The translations under genes were made by a program, and so were the position numbers. A stretch of DNA of 64,000 bases from Pomphorhynchus laevis. Taxonomy: Eukaryota > Acanthocephala > Palaeacanthocephala > Echinorhynchida > Pomphorhynchidae. Numbering within the stretch: the first letter of the stretch is position 1; every line of letters starts with the position of its first letter. Location of the stretch: contig WNNJ02003558.1 of NCBI GenBank assembly GCA_012934845.2, positions 56,991 to 120,990 on the forward strand, written 5' to 3'. Shown in pieces: positions 26,301-41,300 of the stretch. The notes under the pieces were generated by a model that saw nothing but the letters and a program-made list of their open reading frames with translations, searched no databases and had not been told where the DNA came from.

Positions 26301-29300
26301 CAGTTCCTCCTGATGACCTCTAATCCTTATTCTGACGTTTCTGTTATTGATTAGTCAATTCGTAAAAGTTGAGTTTTGTATAATGTATACTATTTATTAT
26401 TAAATAGTAGAAGAGTTAAGGGCCGAAACCTGATAACATAGCAGTTCCTCTCATGACCTCTAATCCTTATTCTGATACAACGTCTGTTATTTATTAGTCA
26501 ATTCATAAAAAAAACAGTAAAAAAATAAGAAAATTACTGAATTCATAACATCAAGCAGAAAATAGTAAAATATATAAATCAACACAATAATATAAAGAAT
26601 AAATTTAAACTCTTAAGTGGCAAATTTTTATGGATGGATAATAAATAATATACTTTGTATTAGAATAAGATACCAGATAGTTTTATCATAGGAAATGCAT
26701 CATTAGCATGTATTTAACCACGCTGCTATGTTAGGTAGAGGAGTTAGGGGCCGAAACCTGATAGCATAGCAGTTCCTCCAGATGACCTCTAATCCTTATT
26801 CTGATACATATTTTGTTATCTATTGGTCAATAAATAACAATTCATTTTTATTTTTAATTTCAGTTTATAATTCATCTTGATATAAATTATATAAAATCTT
26901 ATAACAATTATTTATTATTAATTAATTTTTTATTATTTAACTATTTAACTTTTATTTTGCATTATTTTTAATTTGCAATATAAAATACGTAGACCGAGTA
27001 TCTACCTCCTAAGTGGTTGTACTTACAGGATGCAGCCAATTAATTTTGTGTTACTATCAAAAAAGTTTTGTAAAAGCTTAAACAAATGGGTATATGTAAT
27101 TTTTATGATAGAAGAAATACTAATGAAAACAAATGATAAATTTAGAGCAGCATTTTATAAGAACATTTCTATTTGCCACTTGTCTAGCAATTACGGAGAT
27201 AAGTGAAAGCTATTGATTTACGACGGCCTTCTTATTTTGATGTGTAAAAGCGCTTCACGCTTCATTTCCGAAGTAACCTCCTTTTCTTAAAATGTCATAC
27301 ATAGCAAAATTTAATTACATATATTAATGCTTATCAAATATGCTATGTGCTGTCGATGTAAATGGATCACCATTAAAGCAGCATCACATCTAATACATTA
27401 TTCGATCTATAATGTTTTTCAATTTTACTATTGATATTTTACTTCATGTATTTTTTCAAAAGGATTACTACTTGAGAAGCTAATAATTAAATTTAATTAG
27501 CTTAAAATGTAGTGTTCAGCGATGTGCTCTTGTGATTAATAATAGCTTCACTACCACGATTCGATTATCATTTGTGGAAAATCAGTTTTCGCTGAAAGGA
27601 AGCAATCAACTTGTAAAATGCGATTTCTAAACTGTCATTACTGACAGCAAATGTCAGACACATTTATTAATGCTATCCTTGTTGGTTTGAGAAGATAACA
27701 TGCTAATGTACTTCCCCGTAGCATATTGCCGTCCAAATAAAAGCTTCAACTTTGGGGGCAGTTTAGTGGAAATGGATGATCCTTCTAGTTTTAACCGGAT
27801 ACCTCTCTCTTATCTCTGCATTTAAATGCTTAGAAGACTCACCACTAAAATTGCCTCAATGGTTGGAACAAATTCATTAACACAATCAGGCAGTAACTAA
27901 TAAAAGCAATATCGACTGTAATGGTTATCGATAATATGATATTCCCTACGTTTAAAGCCATTAATACTTTGTCATATATTTCTTAATTATTTTCTGTTTA
28001 ATGATAATATGTTATATATATTAGTGAAACAGATGATACAAAGGCGCAGCACAGCGAGTAACACACATAATAGAAGAAATAAGAGGGTCAAAAATATGAT
28101 ATGACAGCGTTTTCTTTTAGTTGACACTTTCTAAAGCTTCTAATCTATTGACAGGCAATTTATATTTTGATATATAATGTTTACAAGCTTTCTTACTGTC
28201 ATTTGGTTTGTCATTTCGGTAGGTGTGTTATGTTTTCTGCCTACTTATCACATAGCTTTAATGATAGACAACTAAGTTTTGTAGTTTTTTTCATATACAT
28301 AGATAAATCCTTCAGTCGTAGGTTTCTTTTTTATTGAAAGTTCTGTTTTTAAGACTATAACATCGAGTATCTACCTAAGCAAGGTAGTTGTGCGGGCATT
28401 TTACCAATTATTAAAGATAATAAGTCTGCTGATTGTCCAACACTTTTTCGCTTCAAAACACGAGAACTATTTGCATCAGAGATCTTAGACTCATGCCTGG
28501 CTTCCTGCATATCGTAAGTATTCTTATGTTTCTAAACTTAATGCAAGTGCACCACTATACGATTAAAGTATTGTTTTGACGGTAATATTTTTGTTATTAT
28601 TTTGCTTATTGGTTTGTTTAATAGTTTGAAAAATATCGCAAATATAAAATTGATTTTTTAAAATATTACAATTTATTAAAGATTGTTCTAGTCCATGTTA
28701 TTAAGTATATTGAGGTCTGGCAGTCCAATTAGATAGTGTCATAAATTTAGACGACAACATAATTACAATAAAAAACTTTAAGTGTTTATAAAATAAAATA
28801 AAATTATAAAATATATAAAATTTATAATATAAATATCATTTATTAATTTTATTTATTGACAGTGGCAAATGCACGCCTGTGCGCTTACAAGCCCACGTAG
28901 AAGAAAAAATAAGAAAAAAAAATAGAATGTAAAATGAAAATGTTGTTGAAATTGAAGATAAGGGATATGAGTGGAATGTGACAAAGTGTGAGGGGAATGC
29001 TGAGTGGTTTATTTGAATATGTATGATAGAATTGTGAGTTAAATACAATGTTGAGGACATTGATTTCTATATTTATTGTGAAGGAGGAGCCATAGGAACG
29101 TAGAAGTTTGTTGAAGAGTGGGAGCGACGAGGAAGAGCGGACGTAAGCTGGAAAAGTATTTCAGCCAAGTGGAGCAGCTGCGGTAAAGGAGTTCAGGTCG
29201 TAGTTGGTTGAGTGCGGAGGGACTGAAGTAGAGAATTATTTGATCCAGAGCCAAGAGGGCAGAACGCGAATCATCAAGATAATCAATATGTAAGTAGGAT

Positions 29301-32300
29301 GATGAGTGACAAAATAGAAGGTGAAAGGTAACAATACACACGGGAAATTCAATAAGTAGGTTAACTGTAGGTTAATATAGGACGGAAAGTTTACGGGATT
29401 TATGGTCGAAGCGCCGAAGATGCAAAAGGCAGAGAATCCGAGTTTATGATACATTGGAGAGGTAAAAGCACAGAATTGGAAGAGTTGGTAAATAGGCTAA
29501 GTTTATGATACATTGGAGAGGTAAAAGCCCAGAATTGGAAGAGTTGGTAAATAATTTATTCTAGGAAATAGGAGATACGATACAAGAACGGGACAAGAGC
29601 GGAAGTCGATCAGCTAATAATGCGATGGAGGTCACGAAGAAATAAGAAAGAAACGTGAACTTTGTCATGAACTAAAGGTTTGAGGGAAAGGAAATTGTCG
29701 AGGTAAAAACTTAAGAAAATCATATTGCTAACGATTGCGATTACTAAAGGTGAAGGATTTGTGGCCTTGGTGACGTATTGATTTAATATTGCTGCTTAAG
29801 TCTGACAATCTTGTCTAATTCGGTTTGTACACATAATGTACCATTTGATACAGCGTGTTTATCGGATGGTAAACATCAACATACAAATCGAATTTTCTAA
29901 TACATAGAAAATATGATTGCATAAAGTAATTTCTAGATTGCATTCAGTAATTGAAGCCTATGAATACCGAATTGGGATTTTAATCCGGTAACCGAAATAA
30001 ACTACTAAATAAAGTTTTGCTTTATTTATTTATTCTTTATAAACTTAACTTTAATAACAACATACAAATCGAATTTTCTAATACATAGCAAATATTATTT
30101 CATTCAGTAATTGAAGTGTATGAATACCGAATTGGGATTTTAATCCGGTAACCGAAATAAACTACTAAATAAAGTTTTGCTTTATTTATTCTTCTTTATA
30201 AACTTAACTTCAATAACAACATACAAATCGAATTTTCTAATACATACTGAGAAATGAATCTCGCTAATCACATGTAATCATGATTTATGTACATCGCAAA
30301 GCCATAAAGAACGACTTAAACAAGTTGTGTATATAGTACACATTCGTTCTCTATACACAAATAATTGAAATTTCATTTGTAAAATTCGGTATTGTTCTTT
30401 GCTCGCCTAATTACTAATTACTCTACTTGAAATAATCTTAAACATGTAAGATGAATGCGCGCAGTGGGCCTATATTTTAATTGATAGCATAAAGCGAGCG
30501 GCAACCTCTTTATATTTAAACAATTAAGCTTGCGATGAAAACAATTGCATTTATAATCTCTTATTAACATTATGTAGAACGTGCGGGTGTCATTTTTGAT
30601 TTAATGCATTACATTGTACATTATCTCTAATTTGATCTTGACAATTTGTACTCAACAATCACCAAATCTTTTTAAATTAATCTAAAGTTGTTATATTTAC
30701 ACATATGCAAGTCCCTTCCACTCGTATATGCTTGATAATATTCATTTATTGTAATAATTGAACATCCTTTTGTGTTTATTTAAAAACACTGTAATTAAAA
30801 TTAGTTTATTTGAAGTGCTTCTCTTACAAAACTTTATGTTCACATCTATGAAAAGTGATTCATGCTGTGTTGTTATTTGTCTTTTCAAAATTAAAATTTT
30901 TAATTCATAGAACGCGATCTAACACGATCAGACACTTCTCTATACATTAAGCATTTTTTAATCAGATACGCTATTGTAGTAACATAATTTCGATTTTGTC
31001 GCATTTTAATACGTAAAAGCGAATTGGATGGCCTTGCACTTGTTAGTAAGTCTCGATATGGTTGCAATGTATTCTTGTCCTACGCTTTGATCTTATTTCA
31101 AAAAAATGTGGCTGCATTCGTTAGCATGGTCTTTTAATTTTTAATTTAACTAGATCTGTCACATATCATGATCCGTGCAAAATATGTGCACATTTGACAA
31201 TCTGAATATTTTAATCGCCTTTTTACGTATATAAATCGTATATAAATATATCGTATTGCGATTTATTATATATCATAATAAATAACTCATAATATACGAC
31301 TTATACCTATATAATAGGTATATAATGGGTTATATCACATAACCCATTAACCCAGTAATATTTTACACAATAGCCACAAAATTAAATACCTCATTCCGAT
31401 TTCTGATTCTGGAAATTCTAATAATTTTTAATAATCATCTACTCACGAAAATTAAATAGCACTATATTTCACTATATTAAGTAAACTGCTTATTTTTAAT
31501 GTTTTCTAAAGAAAAAAGTAACTAATTCCTTTGAACAAATAATTAACTAATAATTTAGTTATTATTACTTAATATTGTTAACTAATAATAATTTTGGTTA
31601 ACTAATTTCGGCTGTTTGTCGAAAAGTGAAAAATTAATATTGCAAGTCGATTTCATGTAATAATTATGTAGTCGATTTCATTAATATCTCGATACTGCAT
31701 ATTATTAATAACTAAGTTTATCAATAACTGAGTATATTTATCAAGTTAAAATAAAAAAAATTAATAACTGATAAAAAGGGTATAAATAAAATCAGCTAAC
31801 TGAGTCTACGTATTGTTATATAATTATAAAATAAACAAAACATAATAATGCTAAATCAAAATTTAATAATTAAATAATAAAATTAATAATTGTTTTTAGA
31901 TTTTCTATAATTTAAATCAAGTTAAAATAAAAAATTGAAATTTAAAATAAACGTCATTTTTATGAATTGACAAATAAATAACAGACGTTGTATCAGAATA
32001 AGAATTAGAATTTCCTCTGATGAAATTTGATTATCTTGTATTATATTCTAATACAAAGTATATTATTTATTACCATCCATAAAAATTTCCCTAAAAATTA
32101 TTATCCATAAAAATTATTTTTAATAATTTTAAAAATATTATGAAAATTGTTTATAATAAACAATTTATTATTAGAATATAAGATAAATATCAGATATATA
32201 TTAGAATATTAGATAAATTATTAGTCAAAATTTAATAATTAGATAATAAATAATTATAAATAATAATTATATAAGATTTTATACAATTTATATTTATATA

Positions 32301-35300
32301 ATAGTAGAATTTGTTATTAAAATTTTAAATAAAAATCATTTTTTATGAATTGACTAATAAATAACAAACGATGTATCAGAATAAGGATTAGAGGTCATTA
32401 GGAGGAACTGCTTCGTTATCAGGTTTCGGATCGTTATTTATCGACCTAACATTGCAGCGAGGTCAGATTCATACTAATGATGTATTTCCTCTGATGAACT
32501 TTAATTATCGAGCATGCTATTCTAATACAAAGTATATTATTTATTATCCATCCATAAAAATTTGCCACTTAAGAGTTTAAATTTATTCTTTAATATTATT
32601 GTGTTGATTTATATATTTTACTATTTTCTGTTTGATGTTATTTTTATAGTAACCTAGTTTAAAATATGTATCTATTAAATTATTTAAATGATTTTGAAGA
32701 AAGCCAATATCATTACATATTGTTGCAATTCTTAAAATTTCATTATTTAATGTATTATATTTTATATTATATGGTATGCATGAATGCTCATGCAAAAATA
32801 TGTTTCTTGTAAATTTAAATATGTCATCTTTACGATATAAATTAAAAGTAGTTTTAGTTAATGTTAATTTAATGTTCATATCTAAATATATACCTTCTTT
32901 ATCGTTAATATTGGTTTTATTAAGAATAAGGCTACCTGGATAAATTTGTTCGCTTATTGAATAAAAATTATTAGAATTAAATACACATATATCATCAATA
33001 TATTAAAACATTTCATATCTTTATATAATTTAGATTTAGTTTTTACTCATTTATGAACAAATTCATATTCTATAAAGCATTAAGATAGGTCTGCTATAAA
33101 TGGGCTACTATTACCTCTAATTTGTAACATCCTTTATCTGTCTGAATATATATGTCCTTATAAATATTTATAAATTTTCAAAATCCGTGTCTGATTTATC
33201 TATAGAGGTCGATGTTGCATTGTGTCCTATAGAACAATAACGGAGGCTCAAGAGTTTCGAGCATTCCCGGATACATTTTATTACTTATATACTTATAATC
33301 CACATTTACGAAGGCTGGCATCTACTCAGGGAGAAATTCGGATTGGTCCTGAGTACCAGGTACTTTTATGTGACAAAAAATACTTGCAAATAACATGCTC
33401 TTTAGGCAGTTATTCCTAATTTTGAAGGCCCGTTTGCTGGTGATGCTAGTGACAATGATATAAAAGTAATTTTACCAACAAAGTCTCAAAGGAAAAGGCA
33501 ATCGAAAACTGCGAATTGTAAGCTATGTACTACAGAACGAGAGGAAGCTCGATGGCGTGTAGATCTTGCAAATCGATTATCTCCTCTAGATTTTATTACT
33601 TTTCTCCAGTCGGTAAGAAGCATTGCCTCATTTTCAACAATGTGCGAACAGACCAATAGTAATGTTGTAACAAATTCCTCTACCGGTAGCACCGATTTTG
33701 CAGTTCAATGTGATCATATCACACAGCGTGCTTATGATGCTGTAAGTAGTGCTTTTAACGGCATAATTTACATTTTTAAGGATAATTTTTGTTGTTAGTA
33801 AAAATGTTAATCACGTCAAAAATTATTTATAATTTTTTATTTATTAATTATAATTATCAAATATAATTAACATTTTTTATTAACATTTTAAAAATGTTAA
33901 TCACCTTTAATCTTTGATTGAATAAATTCCATTTTTTATTTTATTGAATAAAAATTAATAATAAATATTATTTATTAATAATATTTACCTGCTATTTATT
34001 AATAAGTATAAATAATTATGTATTTATAATTAAATGCATAATTATATTATAATTAATTCCTTATATTTTAATTTACGTTTTTTATATTAAAATAAAATTA
34101 AATAAAATTAATAATTATTAATCAAATTTATATTTAAAAAAATCTAATTTTATTAAATTGTTATTAAAGTATTATTAATTAATGTTTTGTAAAATTTGTT
34201 TTATCAAATTTGTAAATATTTATCGGCATTCTATTCTGCGTTTTTACAAAATTGTCAATTTTTGAATGTTCTGTTGGATGTTTTGGTATTTATATTTAAA
34301 ATATGTAGATATAATTTGTATCAAGTTGGTCCATCAATTTGTTGTGGCTTTCTTATATGGCTATTCCCATTTAAAAATTTGAAATTTAAAATTGTATTCT
34401 CACTTAAACATTGATCATTGTTAATTTGTAGCCGTCCAACTGCCATAGTAGGATTTTTTATAACGTGACTAAAAGCATAAGCCTGTAAACTTACAGTCAA
34501 CAAGCAATACATCGTTCAATGCTGCTCTCTGCTGTATTTTTAGTGTTATTAATTAATCTTGAGACCATAGAACAATTTGTAACGATTTTTATGAAGCTTG
34601 AACTGTTTTTTAGTTTAAACTTTTTGTAATTCGTCCATATTGAATTGGAAAATAACCAGAAAAGGATTTTTTTGAAATTTATCTTTTAATTATCATCAAA
34701 TACACTATTATTTAATGTTCAAAAAATATTGATGATTTATCTGGAATTTTTATTGGTGTTGATTTAAATGCAATGATCAGAAAACACCCAATTTCAATAT
34801 GTAAGCTAAATGCTAATAAAGCAGGATTTATTTTTACGTAGCAAATGCGTACCGGCGCACGCTTACACGATAAAATCTATCTTACCACGATAGACGCATA
34901 AAATATTTTCAATTAAAATTTTTTTATTTCAATTATAAATCGAAATGGTATTATTTTTGGTTTTCGAAATGGTTTTATTAATGGTTTTAATTTTACCAAT
35001 TTTTAATATAGGTTGCCTATGCTAGCCGAAATCAAACGTATGACATATAATGCCAACAAAACCTGATTATATGTTATTTTTAATGCCTATAATAGCTTGT
35101 ATTAGTTTAACTTTATTTAAACTTCCAAATACATGAATTATTTTATAAAAAAATATTTTATTTTTGTATGTTGCGTCAGTGTCCAAGATGTTATTGTCTA
35201 AAAAGTTAAATTAACATGACGAGACCTAAGCTGAATTTAATCATCTAATTAAATGCTACCTACTTATCGATAATGAACAATACGATCAATCGATATAATA

Positions 35301-38300
35301 AATCAATACGCCAGTTTCAGATTGCTTTAGCCAAAGGATCTTAAATAGATACCAAATAGTTACATTTATGTTATACGAGGGTTTGCAAAAGCAAACCTTT
35401 TATATAGTTGTATTAACAGAATCTTTCAATGAGCTATTTTATTGACTCACAAATTTCAAATTAAATTTAAAATTAAGATTTTTTTATCAATTATATTGAT
35501 TGATTATTTTATTCCACGATTCTTAGTTGTACCTGGTTTTGAAATCGAACATTGAGGTCAACTCAATGAGATAGCGTCTTGCTTAAATAACTATACGTTT
35601 ATACTTTCTGCTACAGATAGTTGGCATGAACATCTAAAAGTTTAAGGTTGCTTGGTAGATGTCGCCTTATACCAAAATTTTGATTTTAATATTCAACATT
35701 CAATAATTATCTATTTGTTTTATAATCGATTGCAGATTATTTCAAATACGCCATACAATAATATTTCGTGTGATTCAATCACACAATGATTGAATTCACA
35801 ACTGTAATCGTATTATTAACTCGACTAAGCTATAATATTAAATCAGCTAACTGAGTCTGTATTTGATATTATTTATACATTAAAAATAAAAAATAACTAA
35901 ATAATAAATAATTATAAATAATCTATAATTGTTATATAAGATTTTATATAATTTATATTAAGTTAATTTAAAACAATAGTAATTTTTATGAATTGACTAA
36001 TAAATAACAGACGATGTATCAGAATAAGGAATAAAGGCCATCAATAGGAACTGCTATGTTATCAGGTTTCAGCCCTTATATTGTCATACTACAATTTCAA
36101 CTACTACATGTAGAATTTATTTATTGTCAAAGTTCCATGTTTATTTTTATTTAAGTTAGAGTTTTGAATTTGTTTTTACTATTAGCACTATTTTTGACAT
36201 CAAGTACTTTGTAAATTAATTATATAATTAATCTGACATAGTCATAATTAACTTCAATGTTTTATGACTTTGACGTAATCATAATTTTAAGGTGGTATTA
36301 ATACTAGTGGTATCTTTATTTTCAGCTTCACGATGCGCAATATGATTTCAAAGAAGCTTTAGAGAACATATCGAAATCATCTCTTGTTGATCCGATAAAA
36401 AAAGCATGGTCAGAGGAGGATCAAGTAATTTCAAATTTTTATTTTCTTGTCTACTATTTTTTCGCAGTATTTTTTATAATGCGGTGTCATAAATTAACTT
36501 ATTATTAATTTATGATTATTTATTAATTTTAATTAATATTGTGATTTTTTTATAAATTTATTATTTAATTATTATTGATAATTTACTAATAAATTTATTA
36601 ATAATTTATAATTAACTTATTTCATAAATAAAGCAGATTATCTTTACATAAAGCAATATTTTAAGAATACTTCAATTTAATTAAATACTGTAAAACATAA
36701 AATAAAATAAAAACAGATCATTAATAATAAAATTGATTAATAATAATTAATTTTAAAATTAGTAATTTTATATAATATTTCATATACTGATATTAAGTTA
36801 AAATTTAAAATTGAAATTTAAAATAAAAGTCAATTATTATGAATTGACTAATAAATAACAGACGATGTATCAGATTACAAATCTGTACAGGTATGACTTT
36901 TCAATTTCGTTTGTTATGTGATTTCTTGTTATATATTTTTTAATAAACTCAAAACTTATACTTAAACTTTATACTCTAAACTTAAACTTATTTTAACTTT
37001 AAAAATGTTCAATATTTTTTAAAATTTTCAATGTATTCTAATTCTGATAAACGTTTTGAATAGTTTGATCTTTAATTTATATCAATGTTGAATAGTTTGA
37101 CCTTTAATTTATAGCTTATAAGCTTAGAAAAGTTGTTTCAAGTGTAATAAATGACGTTATAAATTTATCGCTATTTCATAATTTAATGATTAGGTTGTAT
37201 ATCTATGTAATTAACTTTGGTTAAAATGTCACTTAATTAATTAATTTGTTAATTATTAATTGATGTCACTTTAATTGTAACAATTAATATCAAATCATTT
37301 GCACTAACGGTTTTAACTTCTCAGAGCAAGCTTTGAAATTTACAGTGTTATTTTGCTGTTATCATGAACGAGCTTTTCCCATCCGCCTTCGCCGACTTAT
37401 AACATTCTTAGAGACACGCCGCGTTTTATCAATCACAAAAGACTCGTCGCGTCTTCTGTGCTTTTGCCGTACGTGGTTTTATGCATTTTCGGATTATCCA
37501 TGTAAGCCTAGTATAACGCTGATAATGTTTCATGTATTATTTTAAGCCGTGTGCTAGTTTATTTTTTATAATGTACATTTGTATGAATATAAATTAATAT
37601 TGATATGTAATATTATTATTAATTTATTATTGTATTTTTTTCGAAATAGAAGGAAAATAAGAAAATAAAAATTTATAAAAACCACAAAACGTTGAAAATT
37701 TCAAAATGTACAAAACGTTCTGAACATTTGTTTCTACTAAATCGAACCAATCATGAAGTTCGCTGTCATATGTCTGCGGTATGTGCTATACCTACGATTT
37801 TGAACGATTTATCTTGGGATTTGTTGTTGATCAGTTGTTGAAGACGGAATTTTAGAAAATTGTTTCCTACGCATCTATTTCGGCATTAGATAGCGGGATT
37901 CATTTTATGCCAGCGTACTCTCATTTTTCATATCATGTAGGAATTATTACCTTTATTGAATATTGGGAAAGTTGGGTTATGATACACGTCTCAGTTGCAA
38001 AGACGCGACTTAGACAAAACTCATTTAAGTTGCCAAACAATATGTTGAATAAAGATTCATTTTAGAATGCGCGATTTTATGGTTGATAGGGCTTATTTGA
38101 TGCAAAACTTCGAGCTGCTTTCAAATGTATAGGATATCATAGGATATCACCTTCTAATGAATGGACGGTAGTCATTAGGCGCTGACGTTGGATGTCGGGT
38201 AATCATTCTGCCATTGATATTTCTGACTATATCATTTCTTTTTGCCAGTAGGCATCTTTCTAGTATGTAAGAAACATCTGTTATGCGAGTGGCGACAGAT

Positions 38301-41300
38301 GATTACTTAACATACTACATAGTTATAACAGGAACGAAGAAGAAAATATCCTTTATTTGATAAAAAAATCTATATTTCGATAGCTCCTGCTATCGAAAGC
38401 TCCTGCTATCGAGTGGCGACAGATGATTACTTAACATACTACATAGTTATAACAGGAACGAAGAAGAAAATATCCTTTATTTGATAAAAAATCTATATTT
38501 CGATAGCTCCTGCTATCATCAGGATTACAAAAAAAATATTTCACAATTTGTTTTTTTTTAATAATAATGATTTATTAAAGTAAAAAAATACAAAATTCAT
38601 ATATATTTTGGTTTTTTTCTGACTTTTTCGACCCCAGCCAAGTATGGGGCCCCAATCGAGTTTCCTTTCTTTTTTCTTTCTTTTTGCAGGTTTCGATTGA
38701 GATTTCTTTGGTTGGATGTCGAGGATAAGAATTTCAAACAAAAATTAAAAATGATAAACTGCTAAAATTCAATTCTAAAAAATAAAAATTCAAAATCATC
38801 ATAAAAAACAAAATTTGGATAAAATTGATATTACCAATAAAATAAAAAATATTTTGTAACAAAATATTTTTTGTCGTTTAAACAATGACAAAAAAATGAA
38901 GATATAATACATTTAATTATACTTTTCTTAATTTCTCTAATTTCTCTGACAAAGCACTTGTAGGCAAGCGCACTATAAAATTAATATATACATCCAATTT
39001 TAGAAAAATAACCAAACAAATTTCAAACAAGATAAACAAAAACTTATTCAAAACATTTGATTTTCAAATTGTAAAATAAAACATATTTTTTAATTAATTG
39101 ATTTTTAATTTCAATTTCATTCATAAAAAATTTATTAAAATTAATAATCGTTTTGAAAATAGATATCGTTGTTCTGGCGGGCGATTGTTTGAGTAGAAGT
39201 ACAGTCCGCTTAATACAAACGCATTGAGCACAATTACACATCTACCCAAACCGGCATTTAATCGTCTCGCTCTTTCAAATATACGTAGCCCTTTTCTAAC
39301 TAATTTGAAACACCTGGCCATATCTGACCTATGATGCAAACGTGGTTCGAAAACGGATCCCAGAATGCGCACCCGACGCTTTCGATTCCCTGGAAGGGAA
39401 TCGAGGAGACGAGTGTGCTTTCCAGGACGCCGAAATCTGTAATGAACAAAATTGCTCTTTGCTTGGTTTAAAGATAAGCCAAACTTCGCTAAGCGATGAG
39501 CAACAATGTCCATTACAGACTTCATTCGCCCTTCAAAACTTGCATCCGACAAGTATTTCTCTTAAATGCGATCGAGATGTCGTCCGCATAAATGATGGCG
39601 TGGGTGTTCCTATCCAAAAGACCCTCCAGAACTCCCCTCGTCACTATCATATAAATGATAGGAGACAGAGGTGAGCCCTGGGGAAGTCCTTTGTTGAGAT
39701 GATAGTACTTACCCCCGTCATCATCCAAGTAGAAAGTTCTTGCTTTTAATATACCCAGGACACGATGCAACAAATTACTCGGTATACCATCACTGGTTAA
39801 CGTTGTAACTATTGCATCATGCCCCAAGTTGTCGAAGGCCGCCGACACATCCAGCGAATAGAGGACTGCAGGTCGTCTATCGCTGGTGAGAAAACTCTGC
39901 ATGGACCTTACTGCCTTAACAGTTCCCCTTCCTCTACGAAACCTGTGAATGTGGTCTCCCAACATATCACGATCTTCGTAGAATCGGGAAAGGATCCTAG
40001 CAAGAGCTCTCTCATACACAATAACAATGTTATTAGATATTGTTATGGGTATTGTGTCTTTAGCATTCGACACCCATCTTCCCTTCGCAAAGAACACCAC
40101 TTTTCCGACCGCAATATCACACCAAGATACTAAAGGTACTCGTAGCATCTTGGCAGCAATATCCGTCCGAACCCTATCGACGACCAATTTGGTCGCAGCA
40201 GCGAATGCCGAAGACCCGTTAGACGAAGTCTTTGGCACGACTGGCCACGCACCTTTTGTTTTACCCGTGTTTTTAACATTTATACAAAAATACAAGCATT
40301 GATGTGCTCGCAATTCTACTTAAAAGAAAAAGAAAATACCGAGAAACAAAACAATCATACACTAAAATTTTACACCCATTTTAAAACAACAAAAATAAAT
40401 AAAAACAGAATATAAGTAGAATTGCGGGGCACATCAATGCTTGTATTTTTGTATAAATGTTGAGTATAATTGCGGGGCACATCAATGCTTGTATTTTTGT
40501 ATAAATGTTGAAAACACGGGGGAACAAATTGTGAAATAGTTTTTTTGTAATCCTGATGATGATAGCAGGAGCTATCGAAATATAGAATTTTTTTTATCAA
40601 ATAAAGGATATTTTCTTCTTCGTTCCTGTTATAATTTTATATTTGAAATGGAAGAAGATTGTGGGTTTTGTATTTGTTACTTAACATACTGTAAATTGTT
40701 GATATTGTCGATATGATTATATATGGATCGAGCAATTCTATGTTGTCTTCATGATACGTATTTTCGCCGTTCTTTATGGTTATAAGAAATTCTGCGAAAT
40801 ATCGTATATTCGCATTGCTTGATTCCCCGACCATTATATTCCTACTAAATGAGTACTTTGAAAAGTACGGCCATATAATTGACTCATTAGTTGTGGATCA
40901 AACACGATTAAGACAAACACTCTCTCTCATCAATATCCGCGATTATGGGGTGTTTGTCGGAAATCTCCTGATATGAGAAATACTTTCAATTGGTCAGTTC
41001 ATTTTGTTCTTAATCGCGGTATTTGACGTCTACATAACATTTACTGTGGTTATCTTTCATCAATCCCAGATTATTGTGCCGCATCCATGAGAAGTCGACC
41101 TTTCACTTTTGAATAATGTTGTATGCTTTTATCTTGAATAATAATTTTGTCACTATTACGGATGAGGCTACAGCTATTGTTGTATTTTCTAAGGTGTGAA
41201 TACTCGCTATAATCATGCTTAACAAGAAAGCGTAACCTGTGTTGCCTCATGCGCAAAGGAAAAACAAAGAACCGTTGTCTACTGCGTTCATGATATTATA

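Larger units (their letters stand above)
38449..40633. mobile_element. Composite: about 100-bp inverted repeats around a LINE fragment
   Basis: Sequence 38449-38550 (AACAGGAACGAAGAAGAAAA through TATTTCACAATTTG) recurs inverted at 40518-40633. Both arms carry a hammerhead-like stem. Inside are the minus-strand LINE reverse transcriptase and, next to the right arm, a second inverted pair (AACATTTATACAAAAATACA at about 40278 and its complement near 40440 and 40495). The arms may come from a Penelope-like or retrozyme-like element into which a LINE integrated, or from paired inverted insertions. The family of the arms is unknown. Confidence 0.65.

Noticed and set aside
37333-37545. Open frame of 70 codons in intron 7
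   Set aside because: It has no recognisable motif, and part of it lies beside a dispersed repeat also found at 41.88 kb.
38541-38741. Lys-rich minus frame inside the inverted-repeat composite
   Set aside because: It is low-complexity A-rich sequence read in a lucky frame.
39342-40302. Several plus-strand open frames of 90-110 codons
   Set aside because: They are antisense to the LINE reverse transcriptase with its LPQGSPLSP and YADD motifs.
41071-41256. Minus-strand frame MRMRQHRLRFLVKHDYSEYS
   Set aside because: Too short, with no family resemblance or splice context; left unannotated.
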